A stretch of 64,000 nt of DNA from Bacillus sp. FJAT-44742 (GCF_002797315.1 NZ_KZ454936.1:3047645-3111644); one strand, 5' to 3'; positions 43,069 through 52,657 are shown, numbered from the stretch's first letter. Made by a program: numbers and translations. The notes: generated by a model not told the origin, from the sequence alone.

Positions 43069-43914
43069 TTATTTGCTGTTGTAATAATTTTCGATTCCTT
43101 GCACGATGGCATTGGCTGCTTTTTCCCGGAACCCATTGGTTTTTAATTGTTCGGCATCAGAAGCATTGTCTACAAAGGCTATTTCAACCAAAGTTGCCGG
43201 CATGGCTGTTTCATTTAGAACAGCAAAGTGTGCGTCATGTACGCCTCTATCAGTGGTGCCTAATTCTCTTATCAGCTCTTCCTGGATGGATTCTGCCAGT
43301 TCTTTTCCTTCATTGCTAACTGGGTGATGGTAGGTTTCTGATCCTTCCGCACTTCCATCAAAGGCATTTGCGTGGATACTTACAAACGAGTCGGCGTCTC
43401 CTTGATTTGCAATTTGGGCTCTTTCAGAGAGACCCACGTATGTATCTGCAGTTCTTGTCATCACTACCTCAGCCCCTGCATTCCTAAGCTTCTCCTCTAC
43501 GCGCAGCCCGACATCCAAAGCAATTTCTTTTTCCTGAAGTCCAAATGCTTCAGCGCCTGGGTCGCTTCCCCCGTGCCCGGGGTCAATGGCTATCGTTTTA
43601 CCTTGGACGGCTGAGGGTGCATTATTCAACGTAACGTAAGTCATGCTTATGTAACCGACTCCACCGTTATAGTCAATTTGTGCCCAATTATGTTCATCAA
43701 TGCTATGGATCGTAACTTGTGTTCCGTTAGATAACCCCCCGATAATGGTTGAACCAGAATTAGGCTGGGCTCTCACATTCAAACCATTCTGCACACCTGT
43801 GACCGTCCCAAGCTGTGAATCCTGGGCAGCATTCCCCTGGTTTGCTTGTCCCGTCAAGGTGACAGCAATTACCATGAGCAGCATGGCGGCAAACCTCGTT
43901 ATTTTGCTTGTCAT
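43069..43914 (-). CDS. N-acetylmuramoyl-L-alanine amidase with SH3b domain
   Basis: 281 residues. Signal peptide at 1-30 ending near G-N-A-A-Q; SH3b wall-binding domain (35-95) with L-N-V-R-A-Q-P-N-S-G-S-T-I and G-Y-I-S-M; Amidase_3 domain (105-280) with the zinc ligands in A-I-D-P-G-H-G-G and S-I-H-A-N-A-F and the Glu in T-L-V-E-I-A-F. ATG at 43914 has AAAGGGAG 6 bases upstream. It cleaves the amide between MurNAc and L-Ala in peptidoglycan. Single gene with its own terminator. Confidence 0.95.
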   Translation of the reverse strand: MTSKITRFAAMLLMVIAVTLTGQANQGNAAQDSQLGTVTGVQNGLNVRAQPNSGSTIIGGLSNGTQVTIHSIDEHNWAQIDYNGGVGYISMTYVTLNNAPSAVQGKTIAIDPGHGGSDPGAEAFGLQEKEIALDVGLRVEEKLRNAGAEVVMTRTADTYVGLSERAQIANQGDADSFVSIHANAFDGSAEGSETYHHPVSNEGKELAESIQEELIRELGTTDRGVHDAHFAVLNETAMPATLVEIAFVDNASDAEQLKTNGFREKAANAIVQGIENYYNSK

Positions 43915-44185
43915 TTTCAACTCCCTTTCTACTTTGTATACTGGAAGGAAATATTATATAAAAAAAGAATTAGCTGCTCACTAGGCTACTTGCTTTTATC
44001 TATAAGGAGAAGCCCTTCCTGCTAGATTAGTAAACTAGTAGCTGTTACCGTTAATTCCCCAGTATTAATTAAGTAGAAGCCGGTATGTCGGTATATTCAT
44101 AGGTTTTTACCTATTAAACTTGCCCATAATATTGAGTAAAAAGAATCAGTATGAGGAAAAGGGACTTTCTTCTATCAAAAAAAAA
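43915..44185. other. Intergenic region without a gene
   Basis: AT-rich; no ORF with a ribosome site and no strong hairpin except the glpP terminator at its right end. It must contain the promoter of the amidase gene. Confidence 0.4.
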
Positions 44186-44206
44186 CCGCATTCTGAACGA
44201 ATACGG
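44186..44206 (-). terminator. Terminator of glpP
   Basis: CCGCATTC pairs with GAATACGG (one G-T) and is followed by TTTTTTTTT on the minus strand. Confidence 0.85.
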
Positions 44207-44228
44207 GGCATACACATTTACTTTTTTA

Positions 44229-44810
44229 TTATACTTTAGAATTCCATAGTTTCTTACTGCCGCAGGAAGCAGCTACTGCTCCAGCGTCCAGTGCTTCCTG
44301 GATCTCATCCAATGTTTCGATTAATCCTCCGGCGATAAGGGGAAGTGAGGTCTGTTCTGACAGCCTGTTTATAACCTTTGGTATCACGCCAGGTAAAATT
44401 TCCACTGCATCGGGTCTTGATGATTCTACCATTTGGATCCCTTTGTCAATCGCAGATTTATCAATTAAGAAGAACCGTTGGATGGTCAGCATTCCTTCCT
44501 CTTTTCCGTAGCGAATCACTTGATTCTTTGTCGAAATAATTCCCTCTGGCTTAGCTTGTCTGGCAACATAGCGAACGCCGCTTCGATCATTGGCCACTCC
44601 CTCTACAAAATCCAAATGGACAAACACCTTCATGCCCGCTTGCTGCAGTGCTTTTACATAATTAGGGAGGCTCATGACATCCCCCATCATGAGAAACGCG
44701 ATGCTGCACTTGCTATCCATCGCTTCATCCAGCTTTTTTGGGGAACTGATTGCCGCAATAATCGGTGATTTCATCATGTCTGTAAATGACTGTTTCTTCT
44801 TTTCCGACAT
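44229..44810 (-). CDS. glpP: Glycerol-3-phosphate responsive antiterminator GlpP
   Basis: 193 residues. GlpP signatures: P-I-I-A-A-I near the start, F-L-M-M-G-D-V, V-F-V-H-L-D-F-V-E-G, I-I-S-T-K and P-V/L-I-A-G-G-L-I. In B. subtilis GlpP binds glycerol-3-phosphate and the leaders of glpD and glpFK mRNA to prevent termination. Here it is not next to glpFK or glpD, which are outside the window or elsewhere; instead dsdA is divergent. Its target must be remote. Confidence 0.94.
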   Translation of the reverse strand: MSEKKKQSFTDMMKSPIIAAISSPKKLDEAMDSKCSIAFLMMGDVMSLPNYVKALQQAGMKVFVHLDFVEGVANDRSGVRYVARQAKPEGIISTKNQVIRYGKEEGMLTIQRFFLIDKSAIDKGIQMVESSRPDAVEILPGVIPKVINRLSEQTSLPLIAGGLIETLDEIQEALDAGAVAASCGSKKLWNSKV

Positions 44811-44936
44811 TTATTACCCCTCTTTATCACGTGTTATGGTTATGGTGTTATCGTATGGATTTCAAGCCTGGTTGTCAATTTCTCGTCTCTCTCTTCGTGC
44901 CAGAATGCTACAATACAAGTAAGTGAGGTGACTGTT

Positions 44937-46232
44937 ATGAATCAATCTGAGCTGCAATTCTACATAGAAAAATACCCTGTATTCCAAACCATTTTAGATG
45001 CCAAAGAAGTATACTGGACCAACCCAAACTATGAGCCCTATGCATCTTTGCCTGTTCAGGGTCTTGATGAATCTATTATCTATGAAGCCGCGAAACGTTT
45101 TAAGAGATTTGAACCGTTGATGGCAAAAGCATTTCCTGACTCTTCTCCTAATGGGATCATTTCTTCCTCCTTAGAAGAAATCCCCCAAATGAAAGCTTCG
45201 TTAGAACAGGATACTGGAGAATCTATCAAAGGGAGACTGTTTTTAAAATGTGACAATGAATTGCCGGTTGCAGGCTCTATTAAAGCCCGGGGTGGCTTTC
45301 ATGAAATTTTCACCTGGGCGGAGGAACTGGCTTTAAAAGAAGGAATTCTTACAAGCAAAGAAGATGATTATTCAAAGCTTTTACATGAAGAAAGCAGAAA
45401 GATCTTCTCACGTTATTCTATTGCGGTCGGATCGACTGGAAACCTGGGTTTAAGCATTGGAATTATGAGTGCTGAACTGGGGTTTACCGTAGATGTGCAT
45501 ATGTCACAGGACGCAAAAGAGTGGAAAAAGGAGCTCCTTCGTGAAAAAGGAGTGAACGTTCATGAATATGAAACAGACTATAGTGCTGCCGTGGCGCAAG
45601 GTCGGAAACAATGTGAAGCAGATCCACGCTGTCACTTCGTAGACGATGAACATTCTGTTCATTTATTTGCAGGGTACTCTGCTGCAGCCCTTGAAGTAAA
45701 GGAACAGTTAGAAGAACTGGGAATGACGATCAGTAAAGAGCAGCCCCTTTATGTCTATCTTCCATGCGGTGTCGGCGGAGGACCGGGCGGAGTGGCATAT
45801 GGCTTGAAGCATGTCTTTGGTGAACATGTCCATTGTTATTTTGCTGAACCAGTGCAATCTCCTTGTATGCTCCTTGGGCTGTTAACAGGAAAGCATGCTG
45901 ACATTTCTGTTCAAGACGTAGGTCTGGATAATATAACAGAAGCGGATGGCCTTGCTGTCGGCACACCGTCTTCCTTTGTCGGAAAAGTCATGGATCCTCT
46001 GCTTTCCGGGATTTACACGATAAGAGATGACGTGCTCTACCACTATTTACGTATGCTTATGGATACAGAAGGCACCTATCTCGAGCCTTCTGCCCTTGCC
46101 GGCATGGCCGGGCCATACCGGACAAACAACCAGGGTGAAAAGGATGCTGTTCATGTCGTTTGGGGGACAGGGGGATCCCTTGTACCGGAAGAGGTAAGAA
46201 CGGATGGTTATGAAAAAGGGAAAAAGAGCTGA
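44937..46232 (+). CDS. dsdA: D-serine ammonia-lyase
   Basis: 431 residues. PLP-dependent fold II enzyme: the PLP Lys lies in L-P-V-A-G-S-I-K-A-R-G-G, the phosphate-binding loop is G-S-T-G-N-L-G-L-S, and the glycine-rich P-C-G-V-G-G-G-P-G-G-V follows near 285. It deaminates D-serine to pyruvate and ammonia. ATG at 44937 has GAGGTG upstream; a GTG at 44928 is inside that site. It is divergent from glpP and unlinked to a D-serine transporter or dsdC. Pyruvate from this reaction is not obviously linked with the cstA module. Confidence 0.95.
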   Translation: MNQSELQFYIEKYPVFQTILDAKEVYWTNPNYEPYASLPVQGLDESIIYEAAKRFKRFEPLMAKAFPDSSPNGIISSSLEEIPQMKASLEQDTGESIKGRLFLKCDNELPVAGSIKARGGFHEIFTWAEELALKEGILTSKEDDYSKLLHEESRKIFSRYSIAVGSTGNLGLSIGIMSAELGFTVDVHMSQDAKEWKKELLREKGVNVHEYETDYSAAVAQGRKQCEADPRCHFVDDEHSVHLFAGYSAAALEVKEQLEELGMTISKEQPLYVYLPCGVGGGPGGVAYGLKHVFGEHVHCYFAEPVQSPCMLLGLLTGKHADISVQDVGLDNITEADGLAVGTPSSFVGKVMDPLLSGIYTIRDDVLYHYLRMLMDTEGTYLEPSALAGMAGPYRTNNQGEKDAVHVVWGTGGSLVPEEVRTDGYEKGKKS

Positions 46233-46266
46233 CTGTCTACAGCTTTTCTACGTCAATAGAAAGAAA

Positions 46267-46303
46267 AAGCTGGCCCGAGGTCTGGGTCAGCTTCTGTTTT
46301 TGC
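46267..46303. terminator. Terminator after dsdA
   Basis: AAGCTGGCCC pairs with GGGTCAGCTT, followed by CTGTTTTTG; it touches the stop of the convergent gene. Confidence 0.82.
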
Positions 46304-47526
46304 TACGGCTTTTCAATATCTGCGAGCCTAAATCCTCCGTCATAGGATTTCACTTCGTATTTCCAAAGGTTTTCTACCTCTTTTACATCACCGTCACTGC
46401 TGATGATTAAATGAACCTCAAAGACCTGCACATACGTTTCTCCATTTTCTTCATAGATGTCTTCTATCACGTATTCTACTAATTCTTCTTTTGTCCCTTG
46501 TTCTGCTAGATTACTAATTAAGCTTTCCTGGGCATCTTGAAGGTTGCTGCCAGGGTAAATATATGGAGCTACGATATCATAATTGCCAGCGTTCACAGCA
46601 TCCACAAAGTGATATTGATAGTTTGCTACTAAGCTATGAATTCTTTCTTCCTTTGAAGGAGTTTCTATTTCATGTGCCTGAAGGTAGGAACCATCTAAAT
46701 CAATTTCTTCTATCGTACCCAGACTTTCAAGCCCTGCAAGAGGATTGGCAAAAAGAACCGCCGACCGGTCGTATGCTTCCTGAAGATGCAGCTCTGCATA
46801 ATACAAATTATCCCACAGTAATTCCAACGCTGCATGATTTTCATAGTAATCATAGTAATAATCACTGATTATTGTATGCATGGATAGGCAGGCTTCCTGC
46901 AGATACCAAACCCCATTCATGTACTGATCATCAAAAGAAACATAGCCTGCAGGCGGGTTCGTGATCAATGCATGATCACCCAGAACGTCAACCGCTTCTT
47001 TCAGCCTGTTTAACAAGGATTGAATATTTGCGTCTGACTTATTTCCTTCCAGCTTCTTGACTTCCGCATCCACTAAATCAAAAGCGAATGTGATCTCTTC
47101 GATATGTTCAGCGATCTCTCTTTCATATTTAATCTCAGCTGCTTTTTTGTTATCTTCCAGTGTGCGGCTTTCATTCTTATTGTTACCTGGAGCCTCCTCT
47201 TCAGCTTTTTCCTCATCTTTTTCATCAGCTTCATTTTCTGAAGGCTCATCCTCTTCTTCCTGTGCAGTCGATTCCTCTTCTGCAGTCTTCTCTTCTTCTA
47301 TCTCCTCTGCTGTTTCCTCTGCCGCCGTTTGAGTCACTCTCGGTTGAAAGGTATCTTCATGGAAAAACATGAACACAACCGCCGCTCCTGTCAGGACTGT
47401 GGCAAATAAAAAGATGCCCATGGAAGACCGTTTTTTAATTAATGAATAAATAAAGGAGGCAAAGCTTGCACATGCAAGTAAAAAGATTCCTATTAAGATA
47501 AGTTCCATTGTCGTTAGTGCGCCCAC
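46303..47526 (-). CDS. Membrane protein with acidic linker and TcaA-like C-terminal domain
   Basis: 407 residues. Two membrane helices (about 5-28 and 35-56) are followed by a Glu-rich linker of about 60 residues, a helical region (130-285) and a C-terminal alpha/beta domain (295-407) beginning V-A-N-Y-Q-Y-H-F-V-D-A-V-N-A-G-N-Y and ending L-W-K-Y-E-V-K-S-Y-D-G-G-F. That last domain looks like the NTF2-like module at the end of TcaA-type proteins. Function is unknown; an envelope-sensing or wall-stress role is only a suggestion. It follows the 131-residue membrane protein gene by 15 bases. Confidence 0.75.
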   Translation of the reverse strand: MGALTTMELILIGIFLLACASFASFIYSLIKKRSSMGIFLFATVLTGAAVVFMFFHEDTFQPRVTQTAAEETAEEIEEEKTAEEESTAQEEEDEPSENEADEKDEEKAEEEAPGNNKNESRTLEDNKKAAEIKYEREIAEHIEEITFAFDLVDAEVKKLEGNKSDANIQSLLNRLKEAVDVLGDHALITNPPAGYVSFDDQYMNGVWYLQEACLSMHTIISDYYYDYYENHAALELLWDNLYYAELHLQEAYDRSAVLFANPLAGLESLGTIEEIDLDGSYLQAHEIETPSKEERIHSLVANYQYHFVDAVNAGNYDIVAPYIYPGSNLQDAQESLISNLAEQGTKEELVEYVIEDIYEENGETYVQVFEVHLIISSDGDVKEVENLWKYEVKSYDGGFRLADIEKP

Positions 47527-47541
47527 AGTTCTTCCCTCCTT

Positions 47542-47937
47542 TTAGTTGTTATAGTAAACTTCCATTTCCCACTCTTCTTTGTCAGGATCATAAAGCATCC
47601 ACATTTCATATCTTTCTCGTATTTGTGCACCATTTTCGTTTTGTGCATCTACATGGCTTTCCACCCGGTAACGGTCGCCGCCCAAATACTCAACTTCTGA
47701 TTCATTCATGGGTGCCCATACAGCCGTGGACGGGGCAATCAGCTCCTCCTCATAAAACTCCTGAGACTGTTTTAATACCTCGCTTCGATCCGCTCCACTT
47801 GCTTCCATTCCCCCGCCCATCATTTCAAACAAAAACGCCATTCCAATCCCAAGCACTATCCCTAAGCTTGCTCCTACCCAAAACTGCATTCCTAAGACAT
47901 TGGCCTTTTTCGGTTCTACTGACTGCTCCTCTGACAT
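47542..47937 (-). CDS. Single-pass membrane protein, unknown
   Basis: 131 residues. A membrane helix at about 17-40 (F-W-V-G-A-S-L-G-I-V-L-G-I-G) precedes an acidic extracellular part ending E-W-E-M-E-V-Y-Y-N-N, which has a small beta-rich (NTF2-like) look similar to the tail of the next gene's product. The two genes are 15 bases apart on one strand and are probably co-transcribed. Not recognised. Confidence 0.7.
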   Translation of the reverse strand: MSEEQSVEPKKANVLGMQFWVGASLGIVLGIGMAFLFEMMGGGMEASGADRSEVLKQSQEFYEEELIAPSTAVWAPMNESEVEYLGGDRYRVESHVDAQNENGAQIRERYEMWMLYDPDKEEWEMEVYYNN

Positions 47938-48130
47938 TTCCCTTCCCCCTTATGTATGATTTTGACTTTCAAGCCTGCTGACTGTGAAAAAAGACAGATC
48001 ACTAACAGAGAAATACAGCCTATATATATGGAAAAATATACTTATATTTTACGACTTTAGAAATGAAAATTCACTACTTTGTTGAAATTAAAGTTTTTGA
48101 AAAAAAGGAATATAGGTTTTATATACAAAA

Positions 48131-48170
48131 AAGCTGCCCTTTTGGCGGTAAATACCAGCAGGACAGCCTT
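48131..48170 (-). terminator. Terminator of the YdjC-family gene
   Basis: AAGGCTGTCC pairs with GGGCAGCTT on the minus strand and a T run follows. Between it and the stop codon (48177-48226) the unit TATATGAAATTTATATTATGAAATT is present twice in tandem. Confidence 0.7.
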
Positions 48171-48176
48171 CTTTTT

Positions 48177-48226
48177 ATATGAAATTTATATTATGAAATT
48201 TATATGAAATTTATATTATGAAATCT
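48177..48226. repeat. Tandem duplication of a 25-bp AT-rich unit
   Basis: Two near-identical copies of a 25-base unit beginning TATATGAAATTTATATTATG. Located in the 3' untranslated region of the YdjC-family gene. Confidence 0.7.
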
Positions 48227-48246
48227 GTTTTCATTGAAACGCAATG

Positions 48247-48996
48247 TTATGTGGCACAGAATTTCTCTCTATTTCTTCTTTCAGCGAGCCTCATGCCTTT
48301 CGGAAGATGGATAGTCGTTAACAGTTCAAGCTCTTTTTCACGCCTTTCCAGAAACGAAGAAATCTTTCTTAAGTCGTCGTCAACGAAGCCTGGGTGAACC
48401 ATGATTTCAACCATTTCATCTGCGCTCAATTCTTTTTGAAGTTCGTGAAAATACTTCAGGCCGGTGCCGTTTTTATAGAAGTCATCGCGGAAAATAGCAG
48501 TGTGAAACTGAATTCCTTGTGGCTTTGTTTTCTGGAACACATTACGGACCGGAAGAGAATATTCCTTGGAAAGCTTATGGATGACCGGATAGAGAGGGTC
48601 CCATCCGTGAATATGGTGGTGGCTGTCTATGTGAGTTGGATAGATCCCGAAAGAAAGAAAGGTTTGTAATTGTGCCCGCCATTCTTTTTCCAAGTCAGAA
48701 ACGTTAATCTCTTTTGGATCAACTTCTCGGTAGGTCTTTGTCAGTTTAAAGCTGCCTTCCTCGTTAACAAGGGAAGGAACATCAGATCTTACTGGACTGC
48801 CGCAGGACAAGGTAAGATGGATGCCGACACCAAGGTCGGGAAAATCCTTCATTTTCCTTACAGCATCCTTTGTGCCAGGCATGTTCACAAGCAAAGTGGT
48901 AGAGTTGACGATACCATCTGTATGGGCTTTGATGATTCCATCATTAACTCCTTGAGTCAAACCGAAATCATCAGCATTTATAATTAATGTAGTCAT
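48247..48996 (-). CDS. ChbG/YdjC-family carbohydrate deacetylase
   Basis: 249 residues. Metal-binding motifs of the family are clear: N-A-D-D-F-G-L-T at 6-13, G-I-H-L-T-L near 60, and H-I-D-S-H-H-H-I-H near 125. The E. coli ChbG removes an acetyl group from chitobiose and chitotriose. No PTS or glycosidase genes lie next to it. RBS AGGAGG precedes ATG. A REP-like array lies directly upstream. Confidence 0.92.
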   Translation of the reverse strand: MTTLIINADDFGLTQGVNDGIIKAHTDGIVNSTTLLVNMPGTKDAVRKMKDFPDLGVGIHLTLSCGSPVRSDVPSLVNEEGSFKLTKTYREVDPKEINVSDLEKEWRAQLQTFLSFGIYPTHIDSHHHIHGWDPLYPVIHKLSKEYSLPVRNVFQKTKPQGIQFHTAIFRDDFYKNGTGLKYFHELQKELSADEMVEIMVHPGFVDDDLRKISSFLERREKELELLTTIHLPKGMRLAERRNREKFCAT

Positions 48997-49080
48997 GGTT
49001 CCTCCTGAACGTCTTTCTGAATCATGCGTTCATCTTACCACGATTCCAGTCCCAAGCTCCATTTTTTGGGTGCTTTTTTC

Positions 49081-49282
49081 GGTGCCTGGCACCCCTACGC
49101 GTTGTAACACTGCTGTAATGCACCCAACCCTGTACCCCTTGCCACCAAAGCATTTACCTGTCACTCCCATTTTGGGTGCCTGGCACCTCTGCAGTATGTA
49201 ACATCCTTGTAACACGCAATACGCTGCAACTCCTGGCACAAATGGATTCCTCCTTAATTGACCAAGCGAGGTGCCAGGCACC
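49081..49282. repeat. REP-like array between tadC and the YdjC-family gene
   Basis: GGTGCCTGGCACC at 49081-49093 and 49175-49187 (94 bp apart), inverted copy at 49270-49282 (95 bp further). The middle unit contains TATGTAACATCCTTGTAACACG and CTCCTGGCACAAATGGATTC, shared with the array at 61271-61517. The inverted copy is 40 bases beyond the tadC stop on the minus-strand transcript. Confidence 0.92.
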
Positions 49283-49322
49283 CCGCTGCACCTCGCTGGA
49301 TGTCCCCCGCCAGGTTCCAACG

Positions 49323-50225
49323 TTAGAAGCTTTCGAGGAGCTGGAGCATTGCGGGACCTAGGAGAATAATAAATAGGGTCGGAAAAATGAACAGAATTAA
49401 AGGAAACATCATTTTAATTGGTGCTTTCATGGCGGCTTCCTCTGCTCGCTGTTTACGCTTTTCCCGAATATCCTCCGTCTGCACTCGCAGCACAGAAACC
49501 ATCCCTATCCCTAACTTTTCTGCCTGGATGACGTTATAAATGAAAGCTTTCAGCTCTTCTACATCCAGGCGTTCATTAATCCCGCTCAGTGCTTCTTTCC
49601 TCGTTTTCCCGAGCCTTATTTCTTCAAGGCACACTTTGATCTCGTCAGCCAGCACCCCTTTTTTCTTCGCCACCACTTTACTCAACGCAGCGTCAAAACC
49701 AAGGCCTGCTTCAAGACTGATCGTCAGCAAGTCTAATGTATCAGGAAGCTCCTTTAACGCAAGCTTGCTTCGTTTTTTTGCTTTCATCTTCAAATATTGC
49801 TTTGGCAGTAAGACAGCGGCTCCTGTGGAAGCCGCCGCTATCAGCAACAAGAATAGGGCATCGGCTCGGAGTAAAAAAGCATACCCTGCTCCCATTGCAG
49901 AAAAAAGAATAAGAAGAGCCAGCTGGAAGATCTTAAACTCGACCGGACTAAAGCCAAAAGGCTGTCCTGCCTGCAGCAGCCTGATTTCCAATTGCGTTGC
50001 CTTTTCTTTGTTCAGCTTTCTTTGGAATTTTCTCTTCGAATTTTTCCAAAAAGGATCAATCACCCGCTCATAGAAAGAGCGATCGTCTACTTCCCCTGCT
50101 TCGCCTATGTCTGAAAAATAGACCTTTATTCGCTGCTCCACGCTTTTTCTTTCTGCTCGAAAAGCAAAGAATGCGTAGAAAAGAAGAGTGGCAAATGTAA
50201 AGAACCCCATATATAAGGAAAACAT
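49323..50225 (-). CDS. tadC: Tad pilus platform protein TadC
   Basis: 300 residues, type II secretion F domain: membrane helices near 5-25, 105-145 and 270-295, and the helical cytoplasmic domain with L-P-D-T-L-D-L-L-T-I-S-L-E-A-G-L-G-F-D-A-A-L. It pairs with TadB as inner-membrane platform of the Flp pilus. Five bases separate it from tadB. It is the last gene of the operon. Confidence 0.95.
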   Translation of the reverse strand: MFSLYMGFFTFATLLFYAFFAFRAERKSVEQRIKVYFSDIGEAGEVDDRSFYERVIDPFWKNSKRKFQRKLNKEKATQLEIRLLQAGQPFGFSPVEFKIFQLALLILFSAMGAGYAFLLRADALFLLLIAAASTGAAVLLPKQYLKMKAKKRSKLALKELPDTLDLLTISLEAGLGFDAALSKVVAKKKGVLADEIKVCLEEIRLGKTRKEALSGINERLDVEELKAFIYNVIQAEKLGIGMVSVLRVQTEDIREKRKQRAEEAAMKAPIKMMFPLILFIFPTLFIILLGPAMLQLLESF

Positions 50226-50230
50226 CTTTC

Positions 50231-51172
50231 TTACACCTCAATCGTTGTTATTTTTCGAACGAGGAAAAAGCCGATGACTCCGCCGATGACTGCTGCCACT
50301 AGCATTCCTTGCCCTATCGGATGAATAAATAGGGTACCCATATATTCCGGGTTCATCATGTAGATAAGAACTCCGAGACCGACAGGAAGAAGACTGATGA
50401 TGATTCCTGAAAGCCTTCCTTGAGCAGTCAACGTCTTAACCTGCCCTTCTATCTTGGAACGCTCCCTGGTTGTTTCCACAAGCTTGTCTAAGAGATAAGC
50501 AAGATTTCCGCCAACCTGCCTTTGGATTAAAATAGCTTCAACCAGTAAATCCAGGTCTTCGCTAGGCATTCTGTCTTTCCATTCCACCAGTGCGTCCTCC
50601 AGGGTCGTTCCGTATTGCATGGATTTTAATACAAGCTGAACTTCCTCTCTAATAGGGGAATATGACTCTTCTGCCACCATTTGCAGAGACTGAGGAAAGC
50701 TGAAACCGGCTCGCAGGGAGCCAGTAATAGATGTAATCATTCCAGGGAGTCCTTCATTAAATTGCTTCATTCGTTTTTTCTGTTTAGCCTTCAGCCACAT
50801 TTTTGGCATCAAGTATCCAACCATTCCCCCTGCCGCCATTAAAAGCAGCTGACTGGTTAAAAGATGCATCAGTCCCCCTGCGATCAAGATAGCAAACACT
50901 TGAAATACAATAAATTCCTCAGGCTTTATCGGCACACCAGCTACACTCAGCTGCTGTTCCAGTTTATCTTTTTTCTTGCTGGGCTTTTTCTTTTTTACTA
51001 TAAGCAGCTTGAGTTTCTGGTTCCCATTTTTCAGCAAGCCTTTTATCGTTACAGGCTCTCTAATCTTCTCCGCTTCTGCGTCTGCGGCTTCTTTTTTCGC
51101 ACGAAAAAGAGTGACCGACAACAGCAGGAGAAAGGAGGTTAAAAACACAGAAAGTACCAATAATATGGTCAT
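50231..51172 (-). CDS. tadB: Tad pilus platform protein TadB
   Basis: 313 residues, type II secretion F domain with L-P-G-M-I-T-S-I-T-G-S-L-R-A-G-F-S-F-P-Q-S-L and membrane helices at 5-22, 90-130 and 255-310. TadB and TadC together form the membrane base driven by TadA. The start is 3 bases after the tadA stop. Confidence 0.95.
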   Translation of the reverse strand: MTILLVLSVFLTSFLLLLSVTLFRAKKEAADAEAEKIREPVTIKGLLKNGNQKLKLLIVKKKKPSKKKDKLEQQLSVAGVPIKPEEFIVFQVFAILIAGGLMHLLTSQLLLMAAGGMVGYLMPKMWLKAKQKKRMKQFNEGLPGMITSITGSLRAGFSFPQSLQMVAEESYSPIREEVQLVLKSMQYGTTLEDALVEWKDRMPSEDLDLLVEAILIQRQVGGNLAYLLDKLVETTRERSKIEGQVKTLTAQGRLSGIIISLLPVGLGVLIYMMNPEYMGTLFIHPIGQGMLVAAVIGGVIGFFLVRKITTIEV

Positions 51173-51175
51173 CTT

Positions 51176-52657
51176 CTACTCCTCCCTTTCTGTGAAAATA
51201 GACGGCGGCAAATATATACCTTCATATTCCATTCTCTCGTAAAATTTCGGCCGCACTCCTGTGGGCACCAATTTCCCAAGAATCATCCCGTTATCATCCA
51301 CGCCAAACTGTTTAAACGTAAAAATATCCTGAAGGACAATAATGTCTCCTTCGAGTCCTTGTACTTCTGTAATATTTGTGATCCGTCGTGATCCGTCTTT
51401 CAGCCTTGACTGTTGAATAATGACATTCAACGCTCCTGCAATCTGTTCCCTGATTGCTTTAACCGGAAGCTCCATACCCGCCATCAGCACCATTGTTTCC
51501 AATCGCGCCACCATATCCCTGGGACTGTTTGAATGACCGGTAGCAAGTGATCCGTCATGTCCTGTATTCATTGCCTGGAGCATGTCCAATGCTTCTCCGC
51601 TTCGAACCTCACCTATGACAATACGGTCAGGACGCATACGCAGAGAGTTTCTTACAAGGTCGCGGATCGTAATGGCTCCTTTTCCTTCTATATTGGGAGG
51701 ACGTGTTTCCAAGGAAACGACGTGCTCCTGCCCAAGCTGAAGCTCTGCAGCATCCTCAATGGTTACAATCCGGTCTTCATTTGAAATAAATGATGATAAT
51801 ACGTTAAGAGTCGTTGTTTTTCCGGAACCTGTACCGCCGCTGACAAAGATATTAAGCTTTGCTTCCACGCAGGCTTTAATAAAGTCAGCCATCTCTTCCG
51901 TTAGAGTGCCAAAGCGAATTAAGTCATGAATGGTAAAGGGATCCTTTGAAAACTTACGGATTGTTACCGTTGGACCACCCAGCGCTAAAGGAGGAATGAT
52001 GGCATTCACTCGTGAACCATCCTGCAGGCGAGCATCAACCATTGGGCTGCTTTCATCAATTCTCCGCCCCAATGGAGCAACAATCTTCTCAAGAACCGCC
52101 ATCACATGGTCGTTATCCCTGAAGGTCACATCAGTAAGCTGAAGTTTCCCGCCAATCTCGGCGTATACCTTGTCTGGTCCGTTTACCATAACCTCTGAAA
52201 CATCTTCATTTTGCAGGAGTGGATTAATGGGCCCATAGCCTGTTAAATCATTAATCAGCTCGTCCTTTAGCTTTGTCCATTCCTTCACCCTGTTTAAATT
52301 CTCATTCTCTGTAAGAACTTCATTAATAATTGAATCCAGATCAGCCACAATATCCTCAATAGATTCATCTTTTCGTTCTTTCACGATGTGCTTTAGCGTA
52401 AGAGTTTTTATTTCACTATATTCATCTCTCTGTGCGGGACGCTGCTGCTTTTTATTTTTCGGAGTCGAAGGAGAGGGGGATGAGGAAGATTTCTTTTCCG
52501 TCTCTTTTTTTGGTTCCAGCTTCTGGCTTTGTTTCAGCTCACTATCCTGCTCTTTTCCTTTCTTTTTTTCTTGGTGATCAGCCTCTTTATCTACGACTGG
52601 ATTAGTTACTTTCACTTCCGTCTGGCTCTTTGATTGTAGTCTTGCTAATAAGCTCAC
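51176..52657 (-). CDS. tadA: Tad pilus assembly ATPase TadA/CpaF
   Basis: 493 residues. A basic N-terminal region of low complexity (20-75), the CpaF N-terminal domain, then Walker A F-V-S-G-G-T-G-S-G-K-T-T, Asp box, Walker B R-I-V-I-G-E-V-R and His box T-G-H-S-N-S. It powers pilin polymerisation. GTG at 52657 has AGGGGGA upstream and overlaps the last 56 bases of tadZ, so the two are coupled. Confidence 0.96.
   Translation of the reverse strand: MSLLARLQSKSQTEVKVTNPVVDKEADHQEKKKGKEQDSELKQSQKLEPKKETEKKSSSSPSPSTPKNKKQQRPAQRDEYSEIKTLTLKHIVKERKDESIEDIVADLDSIINEVLTENENLNRVKEWTKLKDELINDLTGYGPINPLLQNEDVSEVMVNGPDKVYAEIGGKLQLTDVTFRDNDHVMAVLEKIVAPLGRRIDESSPMVDARLQDGSRVNAIIPPLALGGPTVTIRKFSKDPFTIHDLIRFGTLTEEMADFIKACVEAKLNIFVSGGTGSGKTTTLNVLSSFISNEDRIVTIEDAAELQLGQEHVVSLETRPPNIEGKGAITIRDLVRNSLRMRPDRIVIGEVRSGEALDMLQAMNTGHDGSLATGHSNSPRDMVARLETMVLMAGMELPVKAIREQIAGALNVIIQQSRLKDGSRRITNITEVQGLEGDIIVLQDIFTFKQFGVDDNGMILGKLVPTGVRPKFYERMEYEGIYLPPSIFTEREE

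Noticed and set aside
49030-49320. 96-residue minus-strand frame after tadC
   Set aside because: Translated REP array; no RBS.
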